DNA from: Prochlorococcus sp. AG-409-K04
Lineage (GTDB): Bacteria > Cyanobacteriota > Cyanobacteriia > PCC-6307 > Cyanobiaceae
Length of the DNA stretch: 64,000 nt
NCBI GenBank assembly: GCA_003215555.1
Contig: QCKE01000005.1
Location: forward strand, 1-64,000
Reading direction: 5' to 3'
A program made the translations under genes and the position numbers. Under the pieces are notes generated by a model. The model was not told the origin of the DNA and searched no databases. It worked only from the letters and a program-made list of their open reading frames with translations. Numbering within the stretch: the stretch's first letter is position 1; each line of letters starts with the position of its first letter. This document shows, in pieces, positions 1 to 11,582 of the stretch.

Positions 1-783
1 AGATACTTAGATCCTTTGAAATATTCAAAGCAATATTCAAATGGATTTACTTCATGGTTTAAAGCCCTCGCAGAAAAATATGATTATTCATCTAAAGATT
101 ATCTTTTAAAATCTTGTAAATTGCTTTTATATTTACAAGAAAGAAGCAAAAATATAGCTTTTAGATTAAATAATAAATTGGATCTTAATCAAGCGATAAA
201 TGAAGTTAGCCTTGCTAGGTATGTCCTAGAGTTTATTCCTACAGATATGCCAGTAATGCTATCAGCCAGCAGCCCTATAAGGGATTTCTTGACTTATTCT
301 GGTTCTTTAGCATTTAGTAGAAGATGTTTTAGTTTTAGAGGAGCATCTGGTATAGATGGAAATATTTCCATGGCAATAGGTATTTCTATTGCCATGGGAC
401 CAATGCTTTTAATTTGTGGAGATTTGGCTTTCCTTTATGACAGCAATGCCTTTTTACTTTTACAACCTAAATCTCATCCTCTTATAATTTTGTTGATTGA
501 TAATAAAGGTGGAGGTATATTTAAACAGATTCTTTCAAATGATATTTATAAGGGTAATATAGATAAGCTTTTTTCAATGCCACAAGAAACCAATCCGATT
601 GATCTTGCGGCTGCCCACAAAATTCCTTGCAGAAAGATTTCAACCTTTGATGATTTGAGGTCAGGAATAGTATGGGGTAGATCTATGACAGGTCCAGTTG
701 TGCTTCATGTTTGTACTGATGTTGATTATGATATTTCTTTAAGAAAAAGTATATTGGATGATTTAAATAGCTTTATTACTTAA
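1..783 (+). CDS. menD: MenD, SEPHCHC synthase (C-terminal part)
   Basis: Thiamine-diphosphate enzyme that joins 2-oxoglutarate-derived succinic semialdehyde to isochorismate, the first committed step to phylloquinone, the photosystem I quinone. The reading frame is open at the left edge, so only about the last 260 residues are present; the TTG at 16 is internal and not a real start. The segment GDLAFLYDSNAF (from base 418) fits the cofactor/Mg-binding motif of the family, and a GGGIF motif follows. It lies 75 bases before menB on the same strand, which supports the assignment. Confidence 0.93.
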   Translation, partial: RYLDPLKYSKQYSNGFTSWFKALAEKYDYSSKDYLLKSCKLLLYLQERSKNIAFRLNNKLDLNQAINEVSLARYVLEFIPTDMPVMLSASSPIRDFLTYSGSLAFSRRCFSFRGASGIDGNISMAIGISIAMGPMLLICGDLAFLYDSNAFLLLQPKSHPLIILLIDNKGGGIFKQILSNDIYKGNIDKLFSMPQETNPIDLAAAHKIPCRKISTFDDLRSGIVWGRSMTGPVVLHVCTDVDYDISLRKSILDDLNSFIT

Positions 784-858
784 TATTTAATCTTGAAAAA
801 TAAGATTAAGGTTGTTTTTATATAATATTAAGTGAATTTGAATTTTTAAATTCTTCTA

Positions 859-1716
859 ATGAGAGTTTTACCAGGTACATCGCTAACTGAATGGAATAGT
901 TGGGGAAAGTATACGGATATATTCTTAGATAAAAGCAATGAAGGAATAGCTAGAGTTGCTATTAATCGTCCTGAAAAAAGAAATGCGTTTAGACCTCTTA
1001 CTATCGCAGAACTTTGTCATGCATTTACAAAAATTCGAGATGAGAAAGATATAGGTGTTGTTTTATTTACTGGTGTATCTCCAGGAAAAGATGGTGGGTA
1101 TGCATTTTGTTCTGGTGGAGATCAAAGTGTTAGGGGAGATGGAGGATATATAGACGATGAAGGCTTAGCCCGTTTAAATGTTCTTGATCTACAGAGAATT
1201 ATTAGAAGTATCCCTAAGGTTGTTATAGCCCTTGTTGCTGGGTATGCAATTGGAGGTGGCCAAGTTTTGCATCTATTGTGTGATTTAAGTTTGGCTGCAG
1301 ATAATGCAATATTTGGACAAACAGGACCAAAAGTTGGAAGTTTTGATGGTGGTTTTGGAGCTGGTTATTTGGCCCGTGTTGTTGGGCAAAGAAAAGCACG
1401 TGAAATTTGGTTTTTGTGTAGACAATATGGTGCAGAAGAAGCACTAAAAATTGGTCTTATTAATTCAATAACTTCTATTGATAATTTAGAGGCTGAAGGT
1501 GTTAGATGGGCTAGGGAAATTCTTCAAAATAGTCCTACAGCAATAAGATGCCTTAAAGCCTCTTTTAATGCTGAAACAGACGGTTTAGCAGGTATTCAAG
1601 AGCTTGCTGGGCAGGCCACACATCTTTTTTATAGAACAAATGAAGCAAAGGAAGGGAAAAATGCATTCTTACAAAAGAGGCGTCCTGATTTCTCAGATTA
1701 CGATTGGTTGCCTTGA
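859..1716 (+). CDS. menB: MenB, 1,4-dihydroxy-2-naphthoyl-CoA synthase
   Basis: Crotonase-fold enzyme that closes the naphthoquinone ring from O-succinylbenzoyl-CoA, for phylloquinone synthesis. Full length at 285 residues. Family hallmarks visible are [26 protein letters not shown] (oxyanion loop) and the C-terminal [12 protein letters not shown], which is typical of MenB and not of general enoyl-CoA hydratases. The ATG start follows an AT-rich leader without a clear Shine-Dalgarno. It follows menD in the same direction, so the two pathway genes are clustered. Confidence 0.95.
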   Translation: MRVLPGTSLTEWNSWGKYTDIFLDKSNEGIARVAINRPEKRNAFRPLTIAELCHAFTKIRDEKDIGVVLFTGVSPGKDGGYAFCSGGDQSVRGDGGYIDDEGLARLNVLDLQRIIRSIPKVVIALVAGYAIGGGQVLHLLCDLSLAADNAIFGQTGPKVGSFDGGFGAGYLARVVGQRKAREIWFLCRQYGAEEALKIGLINSITSIDNLEAEGVRWAREILQNSPTAIRCLKASFNAETDGLAGIQELAGQATHLFYRTNEAKEGKNAFLQKRRPDFSDYDWLP

Positions 1717-1765
1717 CCATTTATTATTTTCTAACTCTCTGAGTTTCATGTTCAATTTTTCTTAA

Positions 1766-3223
1766 ATGCGCGTTCTTTTTGCAGCTGCTGAATGCGCACC
1801 GATGATAAAGGTCGGTGGTATGGGTGATGTTGTAGCTTCGTTGCCCACAGCATTAGCTAAGTTAGGCCACGATGTTCGTTTAATTATTCCCGGATATAGC
1901 AAGCTTTGGGCATTGCTTGACGTGCCGGCAGAACCTATGTTTACTGCCAATACTATGGGAGCAGACTTTTCTGTTTATCAAACAAAGCATCCAATAAATA
2001 ATTTGACTTTATATTTAGTTGGACACCCTGCTTTTGATCCTGAAAGAATTTATGGTGGGGATGATGAGGACTGGAGGTTTACATTTTTTGCGAGTGCTGC
2101 AGCAGAATTTGCTTGGAATGCATGGAAACCACAAGTTTTACATTGTCATGACTGGCATACAGGCATGATTCCAGTGTGGATGCATCAAGATCCAGAAATA
2201 AGCACTGTATTTACTATCCATAATCTTAAATATCAAGGTCCATGGAGGTGGAAGCTTGAGAGAATGACTTGGTGTCCTTGGTATATGAGTGGAGATCACA
2301 CAATGGCGGCTGCAATGCTTTATGCAGATAGAGTTAATGCCGTCTCTCCCACTTATTCTGAAGAAATTCGCACATCCGAATATGGTGAACAATTAGATGG
2401 ACTCTTAAATTACATATCTGGTAAATTGCGTGGCATTCTTAATGGTATTGATCTAGACGAATGGGACCCTTCCTCAGATAAATCTTTGCCAGCAAATTTT
2501 AGCTTAGAGAATATAACCGATCGAAAAATTAATAAAGAGGCTCTTCAGAAACAAATGGGCTTAGAAATTAATCCTGATAAATATTTGTTAGGAATGGTAG
2601 GAAGACTGGTGGATCAAAAAGGAGTTGATTTACTGCTTCAAGTTACTAGAAGACTGTTGGCATACACAGATTCGCAAATTGTTGTTCTCGGAACAGGCGA
2701 TCAGCCATTGGAATCAGCGCTATGGCAACTTGCTATTGAGCACCCAGGCAGGTTTGCTGTTTTCTTGACTTATGATGATTATCTTTCCCGTTTGATTTAT
2801 GCAGGAAGTGATGCTTTTTTAATGCCTAGTCGTTTCGAACCTTGTGGGATAAGTCAGCTACTTGCAATGCGTTATGGTTCAATTCCAATTGTTAGAAATG
2901 TAGGTGGACTTGTTGATACTGTAAATCCACATGATCCAAATAACGAAACTGGCACTGGATTTTGTTTCGACAGATTTGAGCCAATTGATTTTTATACAGC
3001 TTTAGTTCGATCCTGGGAGGCATTTCGTCATAAAAGTAGTTGGCTTAATTTGCAGAAGCGTGCGATGAGTCAAGTATACAGTTGGGAAAGATCTGCTCTT
3101 GAATATGAACGTATGTATAAAGAAGTAAGTGGTTTTAAGGAACCTTCTCCTGATGCAAATGAGGTTGAAAAGTTTTCAGTTGGGCAATCTGCTGATCCTT
3201 CTTTGAAATATAAAAACAGATAG
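1766..3223 (+). CDS. glgA: GlgA, glycogen synthase (ADP-glucose)
   Basis: GT5 family glycosyltransferase that extends the glycogen chain from ADP-glucose; glycogen is the carbon store for the night. 485 residues, a usual length. The N-terminal [13 protein letters not shown] is the sugar-nucleotide loop in its cyanobacterial form, HCHDWHTG and [10 protein letters not shown] are GT5 landmarks, and [17 protein letters not shown] is the C-terminal donor-binding segment. The last 25-30 residues after SGFKEP are poorly conserved tail. Same strand as menB, 49 bases away. Confidence 0.95.
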   Translation: MRVLFAAAECAPMIKVGGMGDVVASLPTALAKLGHDVRLIIPGYSKLWALLDVPAEPMFTANTMGADFSVYQTKHPINNLTLYLVGHPAFDPERIYGGDDEDWRFTFFASAAAEFAWNAWKPQVLHCHDWHTGMIPVWMHQDPEISTVFTIHNLKYQGPWRWKLERMTWCPWYMSGDHTMAAAMLYADRVNAVSPTYSEEIRTSEYGEQLDGLLNYISGKLRGILNGIDLDEWDPSSDKSLPANFSLENITDRKINKEALQKQMGLEINPDKYLLGMVGRLVDQKGVDLLLQVTRRLLAYTDSQIVVLGTGDQPLESALWQLAIEHPGRFAVFLTYDDYLSRLIYAGSDAFLMPSRFEPCGISQLLAMRYGSIPIVRNVGGLVDTVNPHDPNNETGTGFCFDRFEPIDFYTALVRSWEAFRHKSSWLNLQKRAMSQVYSWERSALEYERMYKEVSGFKEPSPDANEVEKFSVGQSADPSLKYKNR

Positions 3224-3262
3224 CCTGTGCAAGTTCTTACTTGTGTTTATTTGAAGTAATTT

Positions 3263-4654
3263 ATGAGAATTCATTTAAATGATCTTATCCAGATATGGGG
3301 AGAGCCTTTTTGTACGAAAAATCATAATCTTGAGGTCCCTTTGGGAAGAGTCTGTACCGATAGCAGAAAGTTTGTTCAAGGAGATTTTTTTGTTCCTCTC
3401 ATTGGAGAAAATTTCGATGGACATAGTTTCTTAAAGCATGTTTTTTATATTGGCGCACAAGGGGCAATTGTCTCAAAAAATAGTATTCTTCCTATACCTA
3501 GAGGTTTACTGCATTGGAAGGTTGACGATACTTTAGAGGCTTATCAGCAGTTGGCATGCCTTTATCGCTCATCGCTTTCTGGATATGTTGTTGCTGTGAC
3601 AGGATCAGTTGGGAAGACTACTACTAGAGAGTTGATTCATTCTGTTTTGAGATCAATGGGTTCGATATTGTCTAGTCATGGCAATAATAATAATGATATC
3701 GGCGTACCCTTTACTTTGCTTGAGGCCCATTCGAATCATTATGCAATTGTCCTTGAGATGGGAATGCGTGGATTGTATCAAATCAAAAGGTTGTCTAAGT
3801 GTGCTAGGCCTGATGTTGCTGTTATAACTAATATAGGAACAGCTCATATGTCTCTACTTGGTAGTAGAGAAAATATTGCACTAGCAAAATGCGAAATTGT
3901 ATCCTATTTAAACCCAGATGGTGTGGTAATTATATTTGATGGAGACCCTTTGTTGGAGGATATATTGAATTCTCAATGGAGTGGGAGAGTTTATCGAGTG
4001 GGAATAAATAATGATGACACAACAGAACAAACGCCTCTTCCCTTAGGAAATTCAAAGGCGGATTTAATTGGTTATCTTGATGAAGTTAATTGGGTAATTA
4101 CGGTTAATGGACAATCCTTAAAATTACCATTGGAAGGTAGACATAATGCTAAAAACTTTATGTTGGCATTAGGAGTTGCATTAGAACTTGGTGTCCCTTT
4201 GGATTCTTTACAGCAAATTTGTGTTAAAATTCCACCTGGCCGAAATGATGTTTATAATATTGGGGGAATAACTATTATTGATGAAACATATAATGCTTCC
4301 CCAGAATCTGTTAAGGCCTCTCTTGATTTTTTAGCTACAAAAAATGGACGTCGGTTTGCAGTTTTAGGTAAAATGCTTGAATTAGGTAATCAAAGTGCTT
4401 CTTACCATAAAGAAATTGCAGAATATGCAGTTAGTTCCGGATTAAATGGATTGCTTTTGTTTGGAGAAGGGATTGAAATAAAATCTATGTATTCAGTTGC
4501 TAAATCATTACCTTATGTAGAAGTAGTATCTTCACCAGAACAAGCTTTTGTCATTCTAAAAAAATGGCTAGTTAGTGGAGACTATCTTTTATTAAAAGCC
4601 AGTAGAAAGGTTGCCTTAGAAAGAATATTGCCATTTCTAAATAGTTATTATTGA
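3263..4654 (+). CDS. murF: MurF, UDP-MurNAc-tripeptide D-Ala-D-Ala ligase
   Basis: Cytoplasmic Mur ligase adding D-Ala-D-Ala to the peptidoglycan precursor. 463 residues with the three Mur domains: an N-terminal UDP-binding part with [17 protein letters not shown], the central ATP loop [14 protein letters not shown], and a C-terminal domain after [12 protein letters not shown] with [15 protein letters not shown]. Start ATG at 3263. Its 3' end overlaps that of the convergent glmU by 7 bases, so two cell-wall genes meet tail to tail. Confidence 0.95.
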   Translation: MRIHLNDLIQIWGEPFCTKNHNLEVPLGRVCTDSRKFVQGDFFVPLIGENFDGHSFLKHVFYIGAQGAIVSKNSILPIPRGLLHWKVDDTLEAYQQLACLYRSSLSGYVVAVTGSVGKTTTRELIHSVLRSMGSILSSHGNNNNDIGVPFTLLEAHSNHYAIVLEMGMRGLYQIKRLSKCARPDVAVITNIGTAHMSLLGSRENIALAKCEIVSYLNPDGVVIIFDGDPLLEDILNSQWSGRVYRVGINNDDTTEQTPLPLGNSKADLIGYLDEVNWVITVNGQSLKLPLEGRHNAKNFMLALGVALELGVPLDSLQQICVKIPPGRNDVYNIGGITIIDETYNASPESVKASLDFLATKNGRRFAVLGKMLELGNQSASYHKEIAEYAVSSGLNGLLLFGEGIEIKSMYSVAKSLPYVEVVSSPEQAFVILKKWLVSGDYLLLKASRKVALERILPFLNSYY

Positions 4655-6009
4655 TTAGGGTTGTGTTTAGAAGACCAATTTGGCTTCGTCAGTTGCTTAG
4701 CTCTGCTGATGCCAAGTGAGCCATTTGGGACGTTTTTTGTTATTGTTGAACCTGCACCAATAGTAACGTTTGTGCCTATGTTTATTGGTGCAACAAGAAC
4801 TGAATTTGCACCTGTGTTGCTATTATTTCCTATGGATGTTATGTGCTTTTTGTATCCATCATAATTAGCAGTTATTGTTCCTGCACCTATGTTTACATTC
4901 TTTCCAATTTCTGAATCACCTAAATAACTTAAATGGTTCACCTTAGAGTTTTCGTCTAATTTTGTTTTCTTTACCTCCACAAAGTTGCCAATTTTGCAAT
5001 TATTTTTGATATTGCTTTCAGGTCTTATATGAGCATAGGGACCTATCTCAACATTATTACCGATAATAGAGTTTTTAACAATAGAGTAGATTACAAATAC
5101 GTTATTACCAATGCTTGAATTTTCAATTAGAGTATTTGGTCCTATGTGGCTGTTATTACCAATAAGAACTTCGCCACGTAAATGAGTATTCGGTTCAATT
5201 ACTATATCCTTGCCAAATATACATTTATCACTAATAGTTGAGCTTGGTGGATTAATAAACTTGACTCCTTTTTTCATCCAATGGACACGTAAACGCTTTT
5301 GATGTATTTCCTCGCAGATAGAAAGTTGCCATTTGTCGTTAATTCCCATTACTTCCTCTGGGTCGTCTGTTTCATAGTGAACAGAAAGTTCAAGCAATTG
5401 AATTGCATCAGTTAAATAAATCTCTTTTTGCTTGTTTGTATCTGAGAGGTTGGGAAGAACTTCTTTAAGTTTTCTCCAATTAAAGCAATATATACCTGCA
5501 TTTGTAAGATTATTCTTTAGTTCATTTTCTGTGCAATCAGAGTCTTCTATTATTTTATCTACATTTCCGTTATTATCGCTAAAAACTCTTCCATAACCCT
5601 TAGGGTTTAAAATCCTTGCTGAAAGTATGGAAACGTCTGCTTTAGATGAACGGTGTTTTTTGATTAGATTGCCAATTGTATTTTCCTTCAACAATGGTAC
5701 GTCTCCATTAAGAACTAATAGCTCTCCCTGAAAATTTTCAAGAATTGGTAATAATTGTTGTATTGCGTGACCTGTTCCATTTTGTGGAATTTGGTTAACA
5801 AATGTGAGGTTTTGACTATGACGTAATTTTTCTTTTATTTTCATTGATTCATGGCCTACGATAATGAATGTTTTATTAGGTTTTAAGCTATTACAACTAT
5901 TCAAAACCCTTTCAATAATAGTTATCCCTGACAATTCTTGTAAGACTTTGGGTAAGGAACTTTTCATCCTTGTGCCTTTCCCAGCGGCTAGTATCGCGAT
6001 GGCAAGCAT
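4648..6009 (-). CDS. glmU: GlmU, bifunctional GlcN-1-P acetyltransferase / uridylyltransferase
   Basis: Makes UDP-GlcNAc for peptidoglycan and lipopolysaccharide. 453 residues. The N-terminal pyrophosphorylase domain carries [25 protein letters not shown] and VLNGDVPLL. From about residue 250 a left-handed beta-helix of hexapeptide repeats (IGNN, IGPN, IGNF, IGKN, IGAG) forms the acetyltransferase domain, with NLSYLGD-type [12 protein letters not shown] and [11 protein letters not shown] active-site segments. The 5' end is 33 bases from the stop of the upstream methyltransferase gene on the same strand. Confidence 0.96.
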   Translation of the reverse strand: MLAIAILAAGKGTRMKSSLPKVLQELSGITIIERVLNSCNSLKPNKTFIIVGHESMKIKEKLRHSQNLTFVNQIPQNGTGHAIQQLLPILENFQGELLVLNGDVPLLKENTIGNLIKKHRSSKADVSILSARILNPKGYGRVFSDNNGNVDKIIEDSDCTENELKNNLTNAGIYCFNWRKLKEVLPNLSDTNKQKEIYLTDAIQLLELSVHYETDDPEEVMGINDKWQLSICEEIHQKRLRVHWMKKGVKFINPPSSTISDKCIFGKDIVIEPNTHLRGEVLIGNNSHIGPNTLIENSSIGNNVFVIYSIVKNSIIGNNVEIGPYAHIRPESNIKNNCKIGNFVEVKKTKLDENSKVNHLSYLGDSEIGKNVNIGAGTITANYDGYKKHITSIGNNSNTGANSVLVAPINIGTNVTIGAGSTITKNVPNGSLGISRAKQLTKPNWSSKHNPNQ

Positions 6010-6042
6010 ACTTAAATATCTTCTACATAAAATCTACTGCTT

Positions 6043-7029
6043 TTATGTATTTTTTGCGTTGAACCATCTTTTTTTCCATGAGCTTGTTGACTTCAAGGTG
6101 CTTTGCTTTTGCTCAATTTTTCTTCTTGTATTAATTTCTAGTGCAGTTGACTTTCCTGATGGATCTCTATAGGGAATTGCTGCAATAGTACACAAATGTT
6201 CTTCTTCCATATCACTTAGATCTTTCCATGCTTTTTGCATATGTTGTTTATCAGCATCAACTTCTCCATTAAAAGCTATTGTTCCATAACTCCATGCTTG
6301 ACTATTTGAATCTGTTGGAATAATCGATTTTATTGTTAATCCTTGTCTTCTTAGGCTCGATCTTACGGATGCTGCTCTTGAGTAAGTTATTAATCTTCCA
6401 TTTGTGGATAATTTGCTGAAAAGAGCAGTTAAAAACTCTTCACTCCAAAGTTGTGGACATTGTTGAGGCGAGAAAGCATCAAGTAATATTAAATCAAAAA
6501 ATATGTTTTTATGTATTCTTTTTATTGTTTGCCTGGCATCTCCCCAAATCATCTTTCCTACTCCAGTTTTGTTTACCCAATGACTATTCTCATCAATTTG
6601 CTTGAAATTTTCTAACACTTGTGAGCTCCAAGTTGATGAGAATTTTGTGTGTCCCAAAGCTATTTTTAATGGTCTTGAATCTAGCTCTAGTCCCCACCAA
6701 TGAAAATATATTGAATTATTTATAAGTGACTCCATGAGTGATCCACTATTGTATCCCATCCCTACACATACATCTAAAATATTTAGCTTGTCTATTCCTC
6801 TATAGCAATCAATCTCAGATGGTCTTAAGAATTTGTCAATAGATTCTTTGTGAGCTCCTGATAAACAATGAAAGCTTTCGTTGAAAGTATGACTTTTGAG
6901 ACTAATGCTTCCATCCTTTGTTTCCTGCAACGTTAGGGTGTCGTCGTTCTGAAAAATGGTATTTTTAGTTTCTTTTAAGTTGTGCAAGGTCACTCCAGAA
7001 TTTAGGATAAGAAACTGATGAAGCATCAC
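6043..7029 (-). CDS. MnmC2-like tRNA methyltransferase family protein
   Basis: SAM-dependent methyltransferase of the COG4121/MnmC N-domain type. The SAM motif [11 protein letters not shown] lies near residue 90 and [17 protein letters not shown] is the signature of the family that finishes mnm5 modification of wobble uridine in tRNA. The FAD oxidase domain found in E. coli MnmC is absent, as in other single-domain homologs. The frame starts inside the end of aroA (65-base overlap), which is long; a later non-ATG start, for example TTG at 6930, is possible. The C-terminus is lysine/arginine rich. The substrate is inferred. Confidence 0.75.
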   Translation of the reverse strand: MMLHQFLILNSGVTLHNLKETKNTIFQNDDTLTLQETKDGSISLKSHTFNESFHCLSGAHKESIDKFLRPSEIDCYRGIDKLNILDVCVGMGYNSGSLMESLINNSIYFHWWGLELDSRPLKIALGHTKFSSTWSSQVLENFKQIDENSHWVNKTGVGKMIWGDARQTIKRIHKNIFFDLILLDAFSPQQCPQLWSEEFLTALFSKLSTNGRLITYSRAASVRSSLRRQGLTIKSIIPTDSNSQAWSYGTIAFNGEVDADKQHMQKAWKDLSDMEEEHLCTIAAIPYRDPSGKSTALEINTRRKIEQKQSTLKSTSSWKKRWFNAKNT

Positions 7030-8302
7030 TTCTAGCTATTGTGGAATTTCCTTTAGCTAATAGTGAAGCAATAGCAAGACTCATAGAAACTCGATGATCT
7101 GTTTCGCTATCTAATTGAGCACCAATTAATTTTTTATTACCAGTAATAACTAACCCATCTGGTTTCTCTTCTATAAGAGCACCCATTTTTTTAAGTTGTC
7201 TAGTCATAACCGCAAGACGATCAGTTTCTTTGACTCGTAACTCTTTCGCTCCTCTTATTTCACTGGTTCCTTGGCAGAAGCATGCAGCAACACTAAGAAT
7301 TGGAATTTCATCTATTAGTCTTGGCATTATTTCATTGTCTAATGTAAAAGCTTGAATCTCTTCTGTATACATAACCCTTATGTCTCCAATAGGTTCTCCT
7401 ACAATTTCTCTTAAATTAGATAATTCAAAATTAATTTCCATTTTGTTCATGACATCAATTATTCCTGTTCTCGTTGGATTTAGGCCTACATTTTCAACAG
7501 TAATATCAGATCCTGGGATTAATGCTCCTGCTATTAACCAAAATGCGGCAGAACTTATATCGCCAGGAACAACTATTTTTGTACCTCTTAATTTATTTTC
7601 GGGCCTTAGTGTTATATGCCTACCCATTTCACCAGTAACCTCAATATTGGCTCCAAAAGCTTTAAGCATTCTTTCGGTGTGATCCCGAGAAACAGCTGGT
7701 TCGATTACTGTTGTTGGTCCTTCTGCTGTTAGTGCAGCAAGAAGAATAGCTGATTTTATTTGAGCACTTGCTACAGGAGTACCTATTACAGCTCCATGAA
7801 GTTGTTGGCCTAATACAGAAATTGGTGCGAAATCACCATTACATCGCCCATTAACTTTTCCACCCATCATTTTTAATGGATGACCAACTCTTTTCATAGG
7901 CCTTTTACTTAGCGAATCATCACCTGTTAGAACAAAATGTCGTTCTTTTCGTCCAACAATTAAACCAAGCAACAGCCTCATTGTTGTTCCTGAATTGCCA
8001 CAATAGAGAACTCCTTCTGGTTCTTTTAGGCCATCTAAACCAACGCCTTCAATTCTGACAGTTTCTCCTTCTATTATTTGACTGATGCTTACTCCCATTG
8101 CTCTAAGGCATGATGCTGTACTTAGAGGGTCTTCTGCTGGAAGAAGTCCTTCTATAGTGGTTATCCCTTCTGCAATAGCACCTAAAAGAAGAGAACGATG
8201 AGAAATAGATTTATCGCCTGGTACTTTTAGTTTTCCAATAAGCGATCCACCGGGCTTGATTTCTTTGTATGTCGCTTTGGATGTGTTTATAATCAAGGTC
8301 AA
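6965..8302 (-). CDS. aroA: AroA, EPSP synthase
   Basis: Transfers enolpyruvate from PEP to shikimate-3-phosphate in the aromatic amino acid pathway. 445 residues. [19 protein letters not shown] is the N-terminal phosphate/PEP-binding segment, [12 protein letters not shown] the second hallmark, and [13 protein letters not shown] the C-terminal one. The protein begins a little upstream of the conserved core, with the ATG at 8302. It precedes the MnmC2-like gene on the same strand and overlaps it. Confidence 0.97.
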   Translation of the reverse strand: MTLIINTSKATYKEIKPGGSLIGKLKVPGDKSISHRSLLLGAIAEGITTIEGLLPAEDPLSTASCLRAMGVSISQIIEGETVRIEGVGLDGLKEPEGVLYCGNSGTTMRLLLGLIVGRKERHFVLTGDDSLSKRPMKRVGHPLKMMGGKVNGRCNGDFAPISVLGQQLHGAVIGTPVASAQIKSAILLAALTAEGPTTVIEPAVSRDHTERMLKAFGANIEVTGEMGRHITLRPENKLRGTKIVVPGDISSAAFWLIAGALIPGSDITVENVGLNPTRTGIIDVMNKMEINFELSNLREIVGEPIGDIRVMYTEEIQAFTLDNEIMPRLIDEIPILSVAACFCQGTSEIRGAKELRVKETDRLAVMTRQLKKMGALIEEKPDGLVITGNKKLIGAQLDSETDHRVSMSLAIASLLAKGNSTIARSDASSVSYPKFWSDLAQLKRN

Positions 8303-8365
8303 TTCTAATTATTTATTTAAATTTTATTAGCTAAAGTATTCTAAAAAAAAATATAGGTTGTCTAT

Positions 8366-9931
8366 TTAGGATTTTGTCATGTGATTTAGTTTTACTATTT
8401 CATTCATGACATAACCAAATAGTGATGGATCTGGACTAATTGGTTTTAAATCTTCTAATCCCAATTCATTCCACCTTTCCTCTACTTTTTTATTCAATTC
8501 TTTAGAATGATTTAGAGCTTCTCCCCATTCATGGGATTTTTCTGGTCCGACTTTTGTTGTAGCATCTATGGCTAATCTTCCACCTAAGCCAATTTTTTCG
8601 CTCGCAAAATCAAGACTATCAAATGGTGTGTTCTCCATAATTAACAGATCTCTTTGAGGGTCGACTAAACTTGAAATGGCCCAGACTACCTGCCGAGGAT
8701 CTCTTACGTTAATCGAGGAATCTACAATTACGACAAATTTTGTGTAAGTAAATTGTGGTAAAGCACTCCAGAATGCAATGGCTGCTCTTTTTGCTTGACC
8801 TGGATATCCTTTGTTAATAGAAATTATTGCAAGCTTATAGCTTAGCGCTTCCATTGGAAGAAAGAAATCGGTAATTTCTGTTACTTGTCTACGAAGGATA
8901 GGTGTATATATTCTATTTAAAGCAATTGCCATCATGGCTTCTTCTTTAGGTGGCCTACCACTAAAGGTTGTTAAATAGGTTGGATTATTTCTATGTGTTA
9001 TACAGTGAAAATGAATTAGAGGAGATGCTTCTGTTCCACCATAAAAACCCATGTGATCTCCAAAAGGTCCATCTTGCATTTCTTCTCCAGGCGAGATAGT
9101 CCCTTCCAACACTATTTCACTATGACTAGGTACTTGAAGGTCAAGTGTTTTGCATTTAGTTAATCGGATACCTTTTCCTGCATATAGTCCAGCAAAAAGC
9201 CACTCACTTAAGGTAACTGGTATGGGAGTTGCAGCAGCCATTAGAATTAGTGGATGTACTCCAATTGCCACAGCTATTTCTAACTTTTGATTCATAGCTG
9301 CTGCTTTTCTCAGGTGAAGAGCACCTCCTCTCACACTTAACCAATGAACAGTCATTGTGTTTATTGATTGTTTTTGCAGCCTATATACGCCTACATTTGA
9401 TGTTTTTGTTTCCGGATCCTTTGTTATTACTAAACCAAATGTTATGACTTTTCCTGCATCTTTAGGCCAAGGTCTAATTAGGGGTATTTTGTCTAGATTT
9501 ACTTCTTTCTCTTTGAGAATATTTTGATGGCAAGGGGGTGTTAGATCTATATCTGGATTTGATCTAATTAGATCCCAAAGAGTTTTACCAAATTCAAAGG
9601 TTTTTTTTATTCCCTTAGGTGGTTCAGGTTGTTGTAATACAGACAACTTTTCTCCAAGTTGTTCAAGATCGTTGATGGATTTCAAGCCCATACTCCAAGC
9701 GATTCTGTCAACAGTTCCAAGTAGATTTATGGCAACTGGTATATCTGATCCAATCACATTTTCAAAAAGCAAGGCAGGACCTCCCAGACCAAGAACCCGG
9801 TCACTTATTGCAGCCAGTTCTAGATCAGGATCTACGGGTTGTTTTATTCTTTTTAATTGACCTTTTTTTTCTAAAAGAATTAAAAAGTCCCTCATGTCTT
9901 GGGAAGCAGTGCTTTTTTGAAAAAAGTTCAT
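8366..9931 (-). CDS. ubiD: UbiD family prenylated-FMN decarboxylase
   Basis: In cyanobacteria the UbiD protein is thought to remove the carboxyl group of prenylated 4-hydroxybenzoate on the way to plastoquinone, with the prenyl-FMN cofactor made by UbiX (not in this window). 521 residues. Landmarks: the N-terminal [17 protein letters not shown], a central [17 protein letters not shown] segment that helps form the cofactor site, and [19 protein letters not shown] second ATG twelve codons in is an alternative start. Its start faces comB with 63 bases between, so both promoters must lie in or near this spacer. Confidence 0.9.
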   Translation of the reverse strand: MNFFQKSTASQDMRDFLILLEKKGQLKRIKQPVDPDLELAAISDRVLGLGGPALLFENVIGSDIPVAINLLGTVDRIAWSMGLKSINDLEQLGEKLSVLQQPEPPKGIKKTFEFGKTLWDLIRSNPDIDLTPPCHQNILKEKEVNLDKIPLIRPWPKDAGKVITFGLVITKDPETKTSNVGVYRLQKQSINTMTVHWLSVRGGALHLRKAAAMNQKLEIAVAIGVHPLILMAAATPIPVTLSEWLFAGLYAGKGIRLTKCKTLDLQVPSHSEIVLEGTISPGEEMQDGPFGDHMGFYGGTEASPLIHFHCITHRNNPTYLTTFSGRPPKEEAMMAIALNRIYTPILRRQVTEITDFFLPMEALSYKLAIISINKGYPGQAKRAAIAFWSALPQFTYTKFVVIVDSSINVRDPRQVVWAISSLVDPQRDLLIMENTPFDSLDFASEKIGLGGRLAIDATTKVGPEKSHEWGEALNHSKELNKKVEERWNELGLEDLKPISPDPSLFGYVMNEIVKLNHMTKS

Positions 9932-9994
9932 TATGTTATTCGCATTGTTGTAGATGTTTTAGTTATCCTTACGCAAATTGTACAGATTGAGATC

Positions 9995-10729
9995 ATGGAA
10001 CTTGCTTATTTTCATGTTGCAGCAGATGTTCAGTCTATAACCAAAACGCAAACTTCAGTTGTTATTGATGTTCTTAGGGCTACAACTACTGTTGCCTGTG
10101 CTCTAAATAATGGAGCTGAAGCTGTACAAACCTTTGCTGATTTGGATGAACTTAGAACTCAAGCTTCTCTTTGGTCTCCCTCTCAACGTCTTTTATTAGG
10201 AGAAAGAGGAGGTTCAAAAATCGAAGGTTTCGATTTGGGAAATTCACCTAATGCTGTTACATCAGAAGTTGTAAAAGGTAAAAGACTTTTCATGAGTACT
10301 ACGAATGGAACGCGTTCATTCGCAAAAGTACGTGATTCTAAGAAGCTTTATTCAATGTCATTAATTAATAGAGGAGCTGTTGCTGAAAGAATCCTTGCAG
10401 ATAAACCAGAACATGTAATGATTCTTGGAAGTGGCTGGGAAGGATCTTATTCTTTGGAGGATTCTCTTGCTGCAGGTGCTCTTGCTTCATATTTGTTGGA
10501 AGGAAGTACAGATAATATTGAAATAATTAATGATGAACTCCTTTCTGCTATAGCTCTTTGGTCTTATTGGAAATCTGATTTAGAAGGTTGTTTACGTTCA
10601 TCAACTCATGGTAAAAGACTTCAGAGACTTGGAAATCATGATGATGATTTCCTTTGTTGTTCAGAACTAGATAAAATAAATGTTGTTCCTATGCAGGGAG
10701 AAAAAGGTGTTCTTTCTCTCTCTGATTAA
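9995..10729 (+). CDS. comB: ComB-like 2-phosphosulfolactate phosphatase
   Basis: Member of the ComB family, named for the phosphatase of coenzyme M synthesis in methanogens; cyanobacteria keep homologs with an uncertain substrate. The frame extends upstream to 9899 but that part overlaps ubiD and looks unlike the family, so I place the start at ATG 9995, giving 244 residues beginning [12 protein letters not shown]. Family segments visible are [36 protein letters not shown] and [11 protein letters not shown]. First gene of a five-gene run on the plus strand. Confidence 0.85.
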   Translation: MELAYFHVAADVQSITKTQTSVVIDVLRATTTVACALNNGAEAVQTFADLDELRTQASLWSPSQRLLLGERGGSKIEGFDLGNSPNAVTSEVVKGKRLFMSTTNGTRSFAKVRDSKKLYSMSLINRGAVAERILADKPEHVMILGSGWEGSYSLEDSLAAGALASYLLEGSTDNIEIINDELLSAIALWSYWKSDLEGCLRSSTHGKRLQRLGNHDDDFLCCSELDKINVVPMQGEKGVLSLSD

Positions 10730-10755
10730 ACAACTTCCATATTTGCCTTAGAACT

Positions 10756-11577
10756 TTGGCGGATTTTTTATCGGCAGCAATTCAAATAACAAGTACCTCA
10801 AATGTAGAGGAAAATTTTGCTATTTCTGAAGAGCAGATTGAGATAGCTTATAGAAGAGGAGCAGAGCTTATTGGGTTACCGGAAAACTTTGCTTTTATTG
10901 GAGATGACCAAGAACGATTAGATATAGCAGCTTCTCTTTCTGAAAAGTGCAGTCAATTTCTTGTAACAATGGCTAGACGATATCAAGTTGTACTTTTGGG
11001 AGGAGGCTTTCCTGTACCTGCAGGTGATGGTCAACGTACTCTTAATAGAGCAGAACTTGTTGGACGAGATGGTCAATTGCTAGGAAGATATGACAAGATT
11101 CATCTCTTTGATGTTGATTTGCCAGATGGCAATAAATACAGAGAATCTGAAACTATTATTTCTGGAAACGATTTGCCTTCTGTTGTTAATCTTCCTGGAT
11201 TATGCAAAGTTGGAATTTCTATTTGTTATGACGTACGTTTTCCAGAATTGTACAGGCACCTTGTTAAGCAAGGTGCAGAGTTATTGATGATCCCAGCAGC
11301 CTTTACAGCTTTTACTGGGAAGGATCATTGGCAAATATTGCTTCAATCAAGAGCAATTGAAAACACTGCTTATGTAATAGCTCCTGCTCAAACAGGTCAA
11401 CATTCTTCCCGTCGTCAAAGTCATGGACATGCCATGATAATTGATCCTTGGGGCACTGTTCTGGCAGATGCTGGAGTCCAGCAGGGTGCAGCTATAGCAC
11501 CTGTGGACACTTCCAGAGTGCAAAGTATAAGAAATCAAATGCCTTGTCTAAAACATATAAAAAAAGAGCTTTTTTAA
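10756..11577 (+). CDS. Nitrilase superfamily amidohydrolase (Nit-like)
   Basis: Carbon-nitrogen hydrolase of the Nit1/Nit2 branch, whose characterised members hydrolyse deaminated glutathione or omega-amidated acids. 273 residues. The catalytic triad is visible: Glu in GLPENFAF, Lys in GRYDKIHLFDVDLP and Cys in GISICYDVRFPELYR. The start is TTG at 10756 (MADFLSAAIQ by position). It is 26 bases after comB and ends 5 bases before the amidase gene, so the genes are probably cotranscribed. The exact substrate cannot be read from the sequence. Confidence 0.87.
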   Translation: MADFLSAAIQITSTSNVEENFAISEEQIEIAYRRGAELIGLPENFAFIGDDQERLDIAASLSEKCSQFLVTMARRYQVVLLGGGFPVPAGDGQRTLNRAELVGRDGQLLGRYDKIHLFDVDLPDGNKYRESETIISGNDLPSVVNLPGLCKVGISICYDVRFPELYRHLVKQGAELLMIPAAFTAFTGKDHWQILLQSRAIENTAYVIAPAQTGQHSSRRQSHGHAMIIDPWGTVLADAGVQQGAAIAPVDTSRVQSIRNQMPCLKHIKKELF

Positions 11578-11582
11578 CACTC

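Noticed and set aside
1223-1444. Frame opposite menB and many similar shadows
   Set aside because: Antisense frames within conserved genes, with low-complexity composition and no ribosome site.
6403-6411. Perfect TTATCCACA on the minus strand
   Set aside because: A single box inside a coding gene with no neighbours; shows that isolated hits do occur by chance and only clusters are worth reporting.
9899-9994. N-terminal extension of ComB
   Set aside because: It overlaps the start of ubiD on the other strand and does not resemble the family; the ATG at 9995 gives the usual N-terminus.
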